The notes under the pieces are model-generated. The model saw only the letters and a program-made list of their open reading frames with translations, was not told the origin of the DNA and did not search any database. A stretch of DNA of 64,000 nucleotides. It comes from Streptomyces malachitofuscus (lineage in GTDB: Bacteria; Actinomycetota; Actinomycetes; Streptomycetales; Streptomycetaceae). Both the position numbers and the translations under genes were made by a program. The DNA is taken from the NCBI RefSeq assembly GCF_014650055.1, contig NZ_BMUF01000002.1, positions 186,001 through 250,000 on the forward strand, read 5' to 3'. This document shows, piece by piece, positions 48,782 through 56,476 of this stretch. Each line of letters begins with the position of its first letter. The first letter of the stretch is position 1.

Positions 48782-50272
48782 ATGGCCGATCCCAAGGGAT
48801 TCCTGACCACTCCCCGCGAGGAATGGCCGCGCAGGCCGGTGGCGGAACGGGTTCGCGACTGGGACGAGGTCCATGTCCCCGGGGCGCTGCTGCCCATCAT
48901 CGGCGGACAGGCCGACCGCTGCATGGACTGCGGTGTGCCCTTCTGCCACCAGGCCTGTCCGCTGGGCAACCTCATCCCCGAGTGGAACGACCTGGTCTCG
49001 CGTGAGGACTGGCGGGCGGCGGCGGAGCGGCTGCACGCCACCAACAACTTCCCCGAGTTCACCGGGCGGTTGTGTCCGGCGCCCTGCGAGGCGGGCTGTG
49101 TGCTGGCCATCAATCAGCCGGCGGTCACCATCAAGAACGTCGAGTGCGCCATCGCCGACCGGGCCTGGGCGGAGGGCTTCGCGCCGCCGGCGCCGCCGGA
49201 GCGCCTCTCCGGCCGGACGGTCGCGGTCATCGGCTCCGGACCCACCGGGCTGGCCGCTGCCCAGCAGTTGACCCGGGCGGGTCACACCGTCGCCGTGTAC
49301 GAGCGGGACGACCGGATCGGCGGGCTGATGCGGTACGGCATCCCCGAGTTCAAGATGGAGAAGCGGCATCTGGACCGGCGTGTGGAGCAGATGCGCGCGG
49401 AGGGGACGAAGTTCCGTACCTCCACGACGGTCGGGCGGGACGTGGACGCGACGGAGCTGCGGGCCCGTTACGACGCCGTGGTGATCGCCACAGGTGCGAC
49501 CGCCTGGCGGGAGCTGCCGGTGCCGGGGCGTGAACTCGGCGGAATCCACCAGGCGATGGAGTATCTGCCGCTGGCCAACCGGGTGTGCGCGGGGGACCTG
49601 GAGTCGTCGCCGTTGTCCGCCGCGGGCCGGCACGTCGTCATCGTCGGCGGCGGTGACACGGGGGCGGACTGTCTGGGGACGGCCGTGCGTGAGGGTGCCG
49701 CCTCGGTCACCCAGCTCGACATCTACGGCCGGCCGGCGAGTGAGCGGGACGAGGACGCCGAGCCGTGGCCGACGTATCCGAAGCTGTACCGGCTGTCCCC
49801 GGCGCACGAGGAGGCGGGGGCGTTGCGGACGGCGCCGACGGCGGACGCGGATGCGCGGGTGTTCGCGGCGTCGACGCTGCGGTTCGAGGGGGATGCCAAG
49901 GGGCGCGTGTGCGCGTTGCGGCTGGTCGAGGTGGACTCCGGGCGCCGGGCCGTGCCGGATACGGAGCGGACGCTGCCCGTCGATCTCGTGCTGCTCGCGC
50001 TGGGTTTCTCCGGACCCGATCGGAGTGACGGGCTCGTCGACCGGCTGGGGCTGGCGCTGGATCCTCGGGGCACGATCGCGCGGGACGCCGGCTTCGCCAC
50101 GAATGTGCCGGGGGTGTTCGCGGCGGGGGACGCCGCGCGTGGGCAGTCGTTGATCGTGTGGGCGATCGCCGAGGGGCGGGCGGTGGCGGCGGCCGTCGAC
50201 CGCTACCTGACCCACTCGCCGAGTCGGCTGCCGGCGCCGATCGGTCCTTACGACCGCCCCATGACGGTGTGA
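48782..50272 (+). CDS. gltD: Glutamate synthase small subunit-like FAD/NAD(P)-dependent oxidoreductase
   Basis: The 496-residue flavoprotein is the electron-input subunit of NADPH-glutamate synthase. It has two cysteine clusters (C47, C50, C55, C59 and C98, C102, C106), an FAD-binding GSGPTG (151-156), an NADPH site GGGDTGADC near 288 and the closing GVFAAGDAARGQSLIVWAIAEGR. The large subunit gene gltB is not adjacent, which is unusual because gltBD are normally an operon. It may serve a distant GltB or another oxidoreductase. AAGGAAG precedes the ATG. Confidence 0.92.
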   Translation: MADPKGFLTTPREEWPRRPVAERVRDWDEVHVPGALLPIIGGQADRCMDCGVPFCHQACPLGNLIPEWNDLVSREDWRAAAERLHATNNFPEFTGRLCPAPCEAGCVLAINQPAVTIKNVECAIADRAWAEGFAPPAPPERLSGRTVAVIGSGPTGLAAAQQLTRAGHTVAVYERDDRIGGLMRYGIPEFKMEKRHLDRRVEQMRAEGTKFRTSTTVGRDVDATELRARYDAVVIATGATAWRELPVPGRELGGIHQAMEYLPLANRVCAGDLESSPLSAAGRHVVIVGGGDTGADCLGTAVREGAASVTQLDIYGRPASERDEDAEPWPTYPKLYRLSPAHEEAGALRTAPTADADARVFAASTLRFEGDAKGRVCALRLVEVDSGRRAVPDTERTLPVDLVLLALGFSGPDRSDGLVDRLGLALDPRGTIARDAGFATNVPGVFAAGDAARGQSLIVWAIAEGRAVAAAVDRYLTHSPSRLPAPIGPYDRPMTV

Positions 50273-50372
50273 GCCCTCTCCCTTCGCCGGTGCCTGCCGG
50301 GGGAGGTCTGCGGGAGCCGCGAGGACGGCTCGCGGGCGCGATGGCGGTCGCTGCCCGCGGGCTGCCTCGTGG

Positions 50373-51176
50373 TCACGGCTTGCGGGCGACCGCTCCGTAG
50401 CCGGGGATGACGCCGTCGTCCTGGCCCGGGACGGGCTCCCCCAGTTCGGGGTGCCACTCGTGGGGGACCCGCACACCCGGGTCGACGAGGTCCAGGCCGT
50501 CGAAGAGGCGGGTGAACTCCTCCCGCGAACGCAGCGCCAGGGTGACGCCGGCGGCCCTGAACTTCTCGACGGCCGCCTTCGACAACTCGGGGGTGAAGTC
50601 GGCCGTCGCGTGGGTGACGACCAGGTGGCTGCCGGAGGGAAGCTCCGCCAGCAGCCGCCCGACCAGCTCGTGCGCCCCGTCCTCGTCGGGGATGAAGTGC
50701 AGCAGAGCGATGAGCGACAGGGCGATCGGCTCGTCGAAGTCGAGGATCCTCCGCGCGCCCTCCAGGATGACGTCCGGATCCCGTACATCGGCCTGGAGGT
50801 ACTCGGTCACCCCCTCGTCCGTGCCCCGCAGCAGGGCCCCCGCGTGGGCCAGCACGATGGGGTCGTTGTCGCAGTACACGACACGGGCGTCCGGCACGAT
50901 CTCCTGGGCCACCTGGTGCAGATTGGGCTCGGTGGGGATGCCGGTGCCGATGTCGAGGAACTGGCGCGTGCCCTGGCCGGCCAGCCAGCGCGTCGCCCGG
51001 TGCATGAACGCGCGGTTCACCCGCGCCATCACCGGCGTCCGGGGTTCGAGGGCCAGCATCTGCCGGCCCATCTCCTCGTCGACCGGATAGTTGTCCTTGC
51101 CTCCGAGGTACCAGTCGTACATGCGGGCGGGGTGCGGTCTGCTGGTGTCGATCTCCACGGGGGGCTGCCCGGTCAT
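50373..51176 (-). CDS. SAM-dependent methyltransferase, SAV2177/DUF574 family
   Basis: The 267-residue protein has the family start (IDTSRPHPARMYDWYLGGKDN), the SAM-binding FLDIGTGIPTEPNLHQVA and VVYCDNDPIVLAHA, then LLHFIPDEDGAHELV. This family is expanded in Streptomyces and related actinomycetes and its substrates are unknown. ATG 51176 has GGAG upstream; a TTG start eight codons earlier is less likely. It lies 89 bp downstream of the DUF397 gene in the same orientation, an association often seen in Streptomyces. Confidence 0.9.
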   Translation of the reverse strand: MTGQPPVEIDTSRPHPARMYDWYLGGKDNYPVDEEMGRQMLALEPRTPVMARVNRAFMHRATRWLAGQGTRQFLDIGTGIPTEPNLHQVAQEIVPDARVVYCDNDPIVLAHAGALLRGTDEGVTEYLQADVRDPDVILEGARRILDFDEPIALSLIALLHFIPDEDGAHELVGRLLAELPSGSHLVVTHATADFTPELSKAAVEKFRAAGVTLALRSREEFTRLFDGLDLVDPGVRVPHEWHPELGEPVPGQDDGVIPGYGAVARKP

Positions 51177-51265
51177 GACGGACTCCGTAACTTCCTGCAA
51201 CTGTTAGTGGTCAAGTCAGTGCCAAATCAGAAGGGGGAACGCAAAGGTAGAGCGGACAACAGTTC

Positions 51266-51550
51266 TCAGGACAGCAGGAAATCCGCCTCTCCCGCCTTCG
51301 CTCCCTCGATGAAGGCCGTCATCTCCGCGGAGGTGTAGATGAGCGCGGGACCGTCCGGATCGGTGGACTGGCGTACGGCGATCCGGCCGTCGTCGAGCTT
51401 CATCGCCTCCAGGCAGTTCCCTCCGTTGCCGCCGCTCCACGGCTTGTGCCAGCCCTCGCTGCCCAGTTCCCGCGCGGGCATGCCGTTGTAGATCCTTCCG
51501 GTGTGCGCCTGCGGGCGGGGCAGGGGCTTCGGGGGCTTCATGAGTTCCAT
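51266..51550 (-). CDS. DUF397 small regulatory partner
   Basis: The 94-residue acidic protein has the DUF397 signature: WHKPWSGGNGGNCLEAM, VRQSTDPDGPALIYTSAEMTAFIEGAKAGEAD. In Streptomyces such proteins pair with an XRE regulator; Scr1/Scr2 of S. coelicolor is a studied XRE-DUF397 pair that raises antibiotic production. The ATG follows directly on the stop of the XRE gene (TGA then ATG), so the two are translationally coupled. Confidence 0.93.
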   Translation of the reverse strand: MELMKPPKPLPRPQAHTGRIYNGMPARELGSEGWHKPWSGGNGGNCLEAMKLDDGRIAVRQSTDPDGPALIYTSAEMTAFIEGAKAGEADFLLS

Positions 51551-52411
51551 TCACAGCTCCTTGCGGAGATCCCGGAGGATCTCCTTCGTGCGATGTGCCG
51601 TAGCGGCCTGTGCCGCCATGCGGTCCATGACCTCGAGGTGGGTCGCCACCTCGGTGCGCGCGTCCAGGTAGACGGCGCCGGTCAGGTACTCGCTGTAGAC
51701 CATGTCCGGCAGTTCGGGCATGGCAAATCGGAACAGCACGAACGGCCCGTACGTGCCGGGGTGCGGCCCGCCGGCGAAGGTCGCGACCTGCAGCGTCACA
51801 TTGGGCAGCTTCGCGGCCTCGAGCAGCTTGTCGATCTGCGCACGCATCACCTCCGGGCCGCCGACCTGGCGGCGGAGCGCGGTCTCGTCCATCACGACCC
51901 ACAGCCGGGGCGCGTCCTTACGGGTGAGCAGTTCCTGCCGTTGCATGCGCAGGTCGACGTGGCGCTCGATGTCCTCGGGCCGGGTCTGCCCTATGGCGCC
52001 GGAACGCAGTACGCCGCGCGCGTAGTCCTCGGTCTGGAGCACTCCGGGGACGAAGTGGGGTTCGTAGCTGCGGATGAGGGAGGCGGCACCCTCCAGGCTG
52101 ACGTACATCGAGAACCAGCCGGGCAGGATGTCGTGGAAGCGCTGCCACCAGCCGGGGCGGTTGGCGTCCTCCGCCAGCTGCACGAAGGCGTCGGCCTCGT
52201 CGTCACAGACGCCGTACGCCTTCAGGAGGAGCTGGAGGTAGGGGATTTTGAGCGCGACCTCGGCCATCTCCATGCGGCGCACGGTGGCGGGGGCGACCCG
52301 GAGGATGCGGGCGGCCTCCTCGCGCTTGAGTCCCGCGCGTTCTCGCAGGTCCAGCAGGCGCCGGCCGAGAACGACCTGTCCCACCGTCGGCGCGGACCGG
52401 GGTTCGCTCAT
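51551..52411 (-). CDS. XRE-family regulator with DUF5753 domain (WhiJ/AbaA-locus type)
   Basis: The 286-residue regulator has an N-terminal helix-turn-helix (LGRRLLDLRERAGLKREEA, ILRVAPATVRRMEMAE). A DUF5753 domain follows, including WWQRFHDILPGWFSMYVSLE, SYEPHFVPGVLQTEDYAR and YSEYLTGAVYLD. With the DUF397 gene downstream and an ATPase gene divergent, this is the gene set of whiJ- and abaA-like loci, which influence development and antibiotic production in S. coelicolor. GGAGGTGGAG precedes the ATG. Its upstream region carries the TTCGAA array and LexA-type box. Confidence 0.93.
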   Translation of the reverse strand: MSEPRSAPTVGQVVLGRRLLDLRERAGLKREEAARILRVAPATVRRMEMAEVALKIPYLQLLLKAYGVCDDEADAFVQLAEDANRPGWWQRFHDILPGWFSMYVSLEGAASLIRSYEPHFVPGVLQTEDYARGVLRSGAIGQTRPEDIERHVDLRMQRQELLTRKDAPRLWVVMDETALRRQVGGPEVMRAQIDKLLEAAKLPNVTLQVATFAGGPHPGTYGPFVLFRFAMPELPDMVYSEYLTGAVYLDARTEVATHLEVMDRMAAQAATAHRTKEILRDLRKEL

Positions 52412-52423
52412 ACTCCACCTCCC

Positions 52424-52507
52424 TCGAACAAATCCTGACAGCCCGGCGGCGCCATTCGAAGATCCTTTCGAAGACCTATTCGAATCGAACTTTCGTTCGA
52501 ACAAATC
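52424..52507. repeat. TTCGAA array and direct repeat upstream of the XRE gene
   Basis: TTCGAA occurs at 52455-52460, 52467-52472 and 52479-52484, exactly 12 bp apart, and again at 52496-52501. TCGAACAAATC is repeated at 52424-52434 and 52497-52507. The sites lie 45-90 bp upstream of the XRE ATG and are the best candidate for its own operator. Confidence 0.7.
52485..52500. promoter_or_regulatory. LexA-type box TCGAAC-TTTC-GTTCGA
   Basis: This perfect palindrome matches the mycobacterial SOS box TCGAAC-N4-GTTCGA at every defined position. It lies 74 bp upstream of the XRE start and 143 bp upstream of the ATPase start. It overlaps the TTCGAA array, so it could instead be part of the XRE operator. 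Confidence 0.55.
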
Positions 52508-52582
52508 TCCGGCGATCCCAACTGGCGCCGCGCGAGGTGCTGTTGCGAGCAGTGTGCCACGGCCTTCCAGACCGTCACACAG

Positions 52583-52603
52583 CACTCTGCATTTTTCAGA
52601 GTG
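52583..52603. promoter_or_regulatory. Palindrome CACTCTG-N7-CAGAGTG
   Basis: A perfect 7-bp inverted repeat with a seven-base A/T-rich centre stands directly before the operator-like palindrome at 52604. It may be a terminator-like or binding element. Confidence 0.4.
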
Positions 52604-52643
52604 ACACTTGCCAAGTGTTCACGGCGGGGCGATAGTGGCAAGC
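52604..52643 (+). promoter_or_regulatory. Leaderless promoter of the ATPase gene with operator over -35
   Basis: TTGCCA (52608-52613), 17 bases, GATAGT (52631-52636), then seven bases to GTG 52644. The perfect palindrome ACACTTG-C-CAAGTGT (52604-52618) contains the whole -35, which predicts repression by a bound regulator. Confidence 0.7.
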
Positions 52644-53354
52644 GTGATTCCGTCCGCGCCCTTAGGAACAGACGCCGCCGCAGGTTCCGTCGGCCTCGGC
52701 GCCGCCTCGGCACCCGCCCTCTCGGGGGCCGCTGCCGAGCGCCGGTTCCGTTTCGAACTGGCCGCTCATCCGGGTTCCCCGGCTCAGGCCAGACGCCTGA
52801 CGAGGGCACGGCTGACCGGCTGGTCGGTGTGCGAGGACATCTGCGACACGGCGGAACTGGTCGTCTCCGAACTGGTCACCAACGCCATCGTGCACACCGC
52901 GAGCAGCCACATAGTCTGCGAACTGCACGACGGCGACGATCTGGTGCGCATAGCCGTGCGGGACGAGGGCTGCGCACCGGACCTGCCGCGGGCGAACACC
53001 CGGCAGCGACCGGAGGAGGAGCACGGGAGGGGATTGCTCCTCGTCGACGCCCTGTGTCATGCCTGGGGCGCCCACGAGCACGGTCCCGGACTGCTGGTCT
53101 GGGCCGACCTTCCCCGCGAGGCGGACACTCCGCTCGACCCCGCGGAACCCCGCAACGACCTGGGCTGGGGCGCCCGGCCCAAGCCCGGCACGGCGGACGG
53201 CCCGGACGACGGCGACAACGAGGGAAACGGCGGCGGGACCACCCAGTCGCACCGTCCGGCACGGACACCGGCGGCCGCCCCGGACGCGCACCCGGCGGCG
53301 ACGTCGGACTTCACTCCGCACCAACGCGTCCACCGGGACGGGGGCCGGGCGTGA
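52644..53354 (+). CDS. Anti-sigma-factor-like ATP-binding protein (RsbW/HATPase type)
   Basis: The 236-residue protein has a GHKL ATPase fold: SELVTNAIVHT (N-box), VRDEGCAPDLP (G1 box) and EEHGRGLLLVDAL (G2 box), as in SpoIIAB/RsbW kinases and the ATPases of whiJ-type loci. The C-terminal 80 residues are a disordered tail rich in glycine, proline and aspartate. GTG 52644 is seven bases after a good -10, so the mRNA is probably leaderless. It probably binds or phosphorylates a partner, perhaps in the XRE/DUF397 circuit. Confidence 0.88.
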   Translation: MIPSAPLGTDAAAGSVGLGAASAPALSGAAAERRFRFELAAHPGSPAQARRLTRARLTGWSVCEDICDTAELVVSELVTNAIVHTASSHIVCELHDGDDLVRIAVRDEGCAPDLPRANTRQRPEEEHGRGLLLVDALCHAWGAHEHGPGLLVWADLPREADTPLDPAEPRNDLGWGARPKPGTADGPDDGDNEGNGGGTTQSHRPARTPAAAPDAHPAATSDFTPHQRVHRDGGRA

Positions 53355-53791
53355 CAGGCGCCTGTGGCACCCGGGTGCTGAGCCTGAACTCGCTGGTCCG
53401 CCTCCAGCGCGGACGGAACACCCCGGCCACCCCCCGGCGGCTGCCGGTACCCGACGGCATGACGGCGCCCATGGGCTGCGACGCGGTGGCGGTACCCGCC
53501 CGCTTCGGCCCGCTGGTGCTGCCCCGGCTGCCCCGGGTGGGCTGCGTCTACGCCGATGAGGCGCACTGGTGGTGGCTGGTCCCGTCCGACTCCGACTACG
53601 CGCTGGAGTGGCCCGCCCCCGCGCACTACGCGGCCGGTGCGGTCCTCCCCGACACCGAGGCCCCCGAGCTGCCCGGTCTGATCCACCGTCCCGACGGCAC
53701 GCTCCCCTACACGCCGCCGATACCCCTCTATCTGGCTCTGTGCCGCCTGACGGACACCACCCCCGCCTGGTCCCGTCCGGTCAGCGCGTAG
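53351..53791 (+). CDS. Hypothetical protein coupled to the ATPase
   Basis: The 146-residue protein starts at GTG 53351, overlapping the ATPase stop by four bases. It contains GCDAVAVPARFGPLVLPRLP and a tryptophan-rich HWWWLVPSDSDYALEWP stretch, with no transmembrane or catalytic motif. Similar proteins occur beside ATPase genes of this type in Streptomyces. I cannot assign a function; translational coupling suggests a joint role. Confidence 0.75.
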   Translation: MTGACGTRVLSLNSLVRLQRGRNTPATPRRLPVPDGMTAPMGCDAVAVPARFGPLVLPRLPRVGCVYADEAHWWWLVPSDSDYALEWPAPAHYAAGAVLPDTEAPELPGLIHRPDGTLPYTPPIPLYLALCRLTDTTPAWSRPVSA

Positions 53792-53866
53792 GCAGCCTGG
53801 CGACGCCCTCGGCCACCTTCCCGGATGCCCTCGACGCCGTTCAGGCCCCCGTCGCCGTGCGTCCGC

Positions 53867-54052
53867 TCACGCCGTCACATCACCGACGCCGCCGTCGCCG
53901 CGGACGATCACCAGGAACATGTCGGTAGCGAGGTCCATGACAACCTCGGCGGGCAGTCCCTCCAGGCGCCGCGCATGCGCGAACTCCTCCGCCGGCCATG
54001 AGCCGCGCGGTCCACCTGCGGGAAAGCGTTCGAGCACCGTTCGCCCGTTCAC
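53867..54052 (-). CDS. Small hypothetical protein
   Basis: The 61-residue protein starts at GTG 54052 behind GGAGGT. It contains RGSWPAEEFAHARRLEGLPAEVV and a hydrophobic end (MDLATDMFLVIVRGD). Codon bias is high. I do not recognise a family. It is convergent with the ATPase operon. Confidence 0.6.
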   Translation of the reverse strand: MNGRTVLERFPAGGPRGSWPAEEFAHARRLEGLPAEVVMDLATDMFLVIVRGDGGVGDVTA

Positions 54053-54208
54053 CCTGCCACCTCCATGTAGCGCTGTACTCGTAGAGTTAAACGCCAACCA
54101 TGGGGCGAACGCCTCGCTCAGTGACGGTACTGAGACGTAGTTGACACCCGTTCACCGCCACGTGTGAGCGGGCTCTCAGCTTTTCGGAGTAATCCGTCAC
54201 CTTCCGTA

Positions 54209-54898
54209 TCAGTCGTCGTACTCGTCGTGATAGCGGACACGCTCCCCTCCCGCAGGCGCCCCGAGAGCCGACGCGCGCCCCTTGGGTTCCTCCCACGCCT
54301 CCTGCCTGCCGAGCGCGGTGAGGTCCAACAGGCTGGTGGTCGAGCCGAACCCTTCGAGGCCCCGCCCGTAGGCCGAGTACGTGTGGAAGACCCGGTCGCC
54401 GTCCCTCAGGAAGCAGCTCAGCCCCGACCGCTCGACCAGCTCCCCCTCGTACTCGAGGGTCACGTCGAAGTCCTCGTTGAAGACGCCGGGGTACGAGGAG
54501 TACCAGGGCACCGTCCACCCCATCCGCGCCTTGAACGGCAGGATCCTCGTGTACGGCGCCCGGGAGACCGCGGCGAAGGAGGTGCCGCGGGCGCCGAGGT
54601 GGGCGAGATGCCCGATCTGGTCCAGGAACGCGGAGCAGCCGCGGCACCCGGCCTCCCATTCGGGGGCGAACATGAAGTGGTGGACGACGAGCTGCCGGCG
54701 CCCCTGGAACAGATCCAGCAGCGTGGCCTTGCCGTCGCCGCCCTCGAAGACGTACTCCCGGTCGATCAGGACCATCGGCAGCCGGCGCCGCTCGGCGTTG
54801 AGCGCGTCCCGCGCGCGGGTGACGGCCTTCTCCTTGGCCAGCAGTTCCTCGCGCGCCGCGCGCCACTCGGCGCGCGAGACGATCTCCGGAAGTGACAT
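54209..54898 (-). CDS. DUF899-family thioredoxin-like protein
   Basis: The 229-residue protein matches DUF899: EWRAAREELLAKEKAVTRARD, VFEGGDGKATLLDLF, HFMFAPEWEAGCRGCSAFLDQ with a CxxC pair, and GVFNEDFDVTLEYEG. The fold is thioredoxin-like and the CRGC pair may be redox-active, but no reaction is established. ATG 54898 has AGGAGGAA upstream. It stands 79 bp downstream of the amidohydrolase gene in the same direction. Confidence 0.87.
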   Translation of the reverse strand: MSLPEIVSRAEWRAAREELLAKEKAVTRARDALNAERRRLPMVLIDREYVFEGGDGKATLLDLFQGRRQLVVHHFMFAPEWEAGCRGCSAFLDQIGHLAHLGARGTSFAAVSRAPYTRILPFKARMGWTVPWYSSYPGVFNEDFDVTLEYEGELVERSGLSCFLRDGDRVFHTYSAYGRGLEGFGSTTSLLDLTALGRQEAWEEPKGRASALGAPAGGERVRYHDEYDD

Positions 54899-54977
54899 GG
54901 TTCCTCCTGTGCAACGGTCCCGTTGCAAGGGGTGACTGCGAGCGCGCTCCGAAGTCATCGCCCGGCCGTGGACGTTT

Positions 54978-56342
54978 TCAGGTGTCGTAGTCCTGGATGC
55001 GCCGTCCGTGGCTCCGGTCGACCAGCGCCGGCAGCCGCTCCCCCAGCTCCCGCAGCACCTCGGGCACGTCGATGGTGAGCAGCTCCCGGTCCCGCATGAG
55101 GACGCGGCCGTCGACGATCGTCGTACGGACGTCGGCGGCGCGGGCGCTGTGCACCAGGGTCGCGGCGAGGTCGTGGACCGGCTGGGTGTGCGGGCCGGTG
55201 AGATCGACGAGGACGATGTCGGCGCGGTGGCCGGGCGCGATGCCGCCGACGCTGCCCGCGAGCCCGACCGCGCGGGCGCTCTGCAGCGTGGCGTGGTGCA
55301 GGGCCTGACGAGAGGTCAGCCAGCGGGGGTCGTCCTCCGTCGACTTCTGGATCAGGGAGGTGAGGGCCATCGACTCCCACACGTCGAGGGAGTTGTTGGA
55401 GGCGGCGCCGTCCGTGGCGAGCCCCACCGGGATGCCGATGTCCCGCAGCGCCCGCACCGGTGTGGTGGTGGGCCAGGCGAACTTGAGGTAGCCGCGGGGC
55501 GCGGTGGCCACGGCGGTACGTCCCTCCGCACGCTCCAGAAGCGGCAGATCGCTCTCGACAATGCCGGTGCCGTGGGCGATGAGCACGTCCGTGTCGAGGA
55601 TCCCGGTGCGGGACAGGACCTCGACGGGGGTGACGCCGTGCCGGGCGAGGGAGGCCTCGGTCTGGTCGCGGTTCTCGGCGGCGTGCAGATGGACGGACAG
55701 CCCGTGGGTACGGGCCAGTTCGGCGGTGGCGGCGAGGTCGGCGTCGTTCACGGTGTAGGGGGCGTGCGGGGCGAGCGCGGTGGTGATGCGGCCGTCCGCC
55801 GAGCCGCGGTGCCGCAGCGCGAACTCGAGTGAACGCTCGCGCCCCTGGGCGCCCTGGGAGGAGAAGTACGCCTCCCCCAGCAGCGCCCGCATCCCGCACT
55901 CGGCGACCACGGCGGCGACCGCGTCCATGGCGAAGTAGTGGTCGGCGAAGCAGGTGACGCCGCCCCGGATCATCTCCGCGCAGGCGAGCCACGCCCCCAG
56001 TTCCACGTCCCGCTCGGTGAGGTTGGACTCCACGGGCCAGACGACGTCGTTGAACCACTGCTCCGTCGGCAGGTCCTCGGCGAGACCGCGCAGGGCCACC
56101 ATCGGAGCGTGCGTGTGACAGTTGATCAGGCCGGGCAGGGCAACCTGCCCCCGGCCGTCGATCCACTCCTCGGCAGCCCGTCCCACGACCGCCTCGGCGC
56201 GGGTCAGCTCCGCCACGACCCCGTCGCGTACGACGACGGCGGCGTCCTCGGCGAAAACGGTCCGTTCTTGATCGTCGTGCGTGAGGACGGTGCATCCGGT
56301 GATGATGAGCCCGGCGGGACTCTCCACGGCAGAAGGCGTCAT
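54978..56342 (-). CDS. Amidohydrolase (ATZ/TRZ, guanine or SAH/MTA deaminase-like)
   Basis: The 454-residue metal-dependent hydrolase has NCHTHAP (first metal histidines), HLHAAENRDQ, LIAHGTG and the metal aspartate in LATDGAASNN. This layout is shared by 5-methylthioadenosine/S-adenosylhomocysteine deaminases, guanine deaminase and triazine hydrolases, and the substrate cannot be fixed. The start is ATG 56342; TACGTT lies six bases upstream and there is no ribosome site, so a leaderless transcript is possible. Confidence 0.88.
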   Translation of the reverse strand: MTPSAVESPAGLIITGCTVLTHDDQERTVFAEDAAVVVRDGVVAELTRAEAVVGRAAEEWIDGRGQVALPGLINCHTHAPMVALRGLAEDLPTEQWFNDVVWPVESNLTERDVELGAWLACAEMIRGGVTCFADHYFAMDAVAAVVAECGMRALLGEAYFSSQGAQGRERSLEFALRHRGSADGRITTALAPHAPYTVNDADLAATAELARTHGLSVHLHAAENRDQTEASLARHGVTPVEVLSRTGILDTDVLIAHGTGIVESDLPLLERAEGRTAVATAPRGYLKFAWPTTTPVRALRDIGIPVGLATDGAASNNSLDVWESMALTSLIQKSTEDDPRWLTSRQALHHATLQSARAVGLAGSVGGIAPGHRADIVLVDLTGPHTQPVHDLAATLVHSARAADVRTTIVDGRVLMRDRELLTIDVPEVLRELGERLPALVDRSHGRRIQDYDT

Positions 56343-56476
56343 CCCGACAACGTACGACGCGTTCCTGACCCGGAGTGAGCCGAACCGCGACATCCCGTCG
56401 CGGCTCTGTCGCGGGGCGGGCCGGGCGCGCACCCTGGCCTCACCACGAGCCCGCCCACGGCTGAAAGGGGCCCTGA

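Noticed and set aside
50311..50335. GAGCCG/CGGCTC hairpin between gltD and the methyltransferase gene
   Set aside because: The six-base stem is common in this G+C content and too weak to call a terminator.
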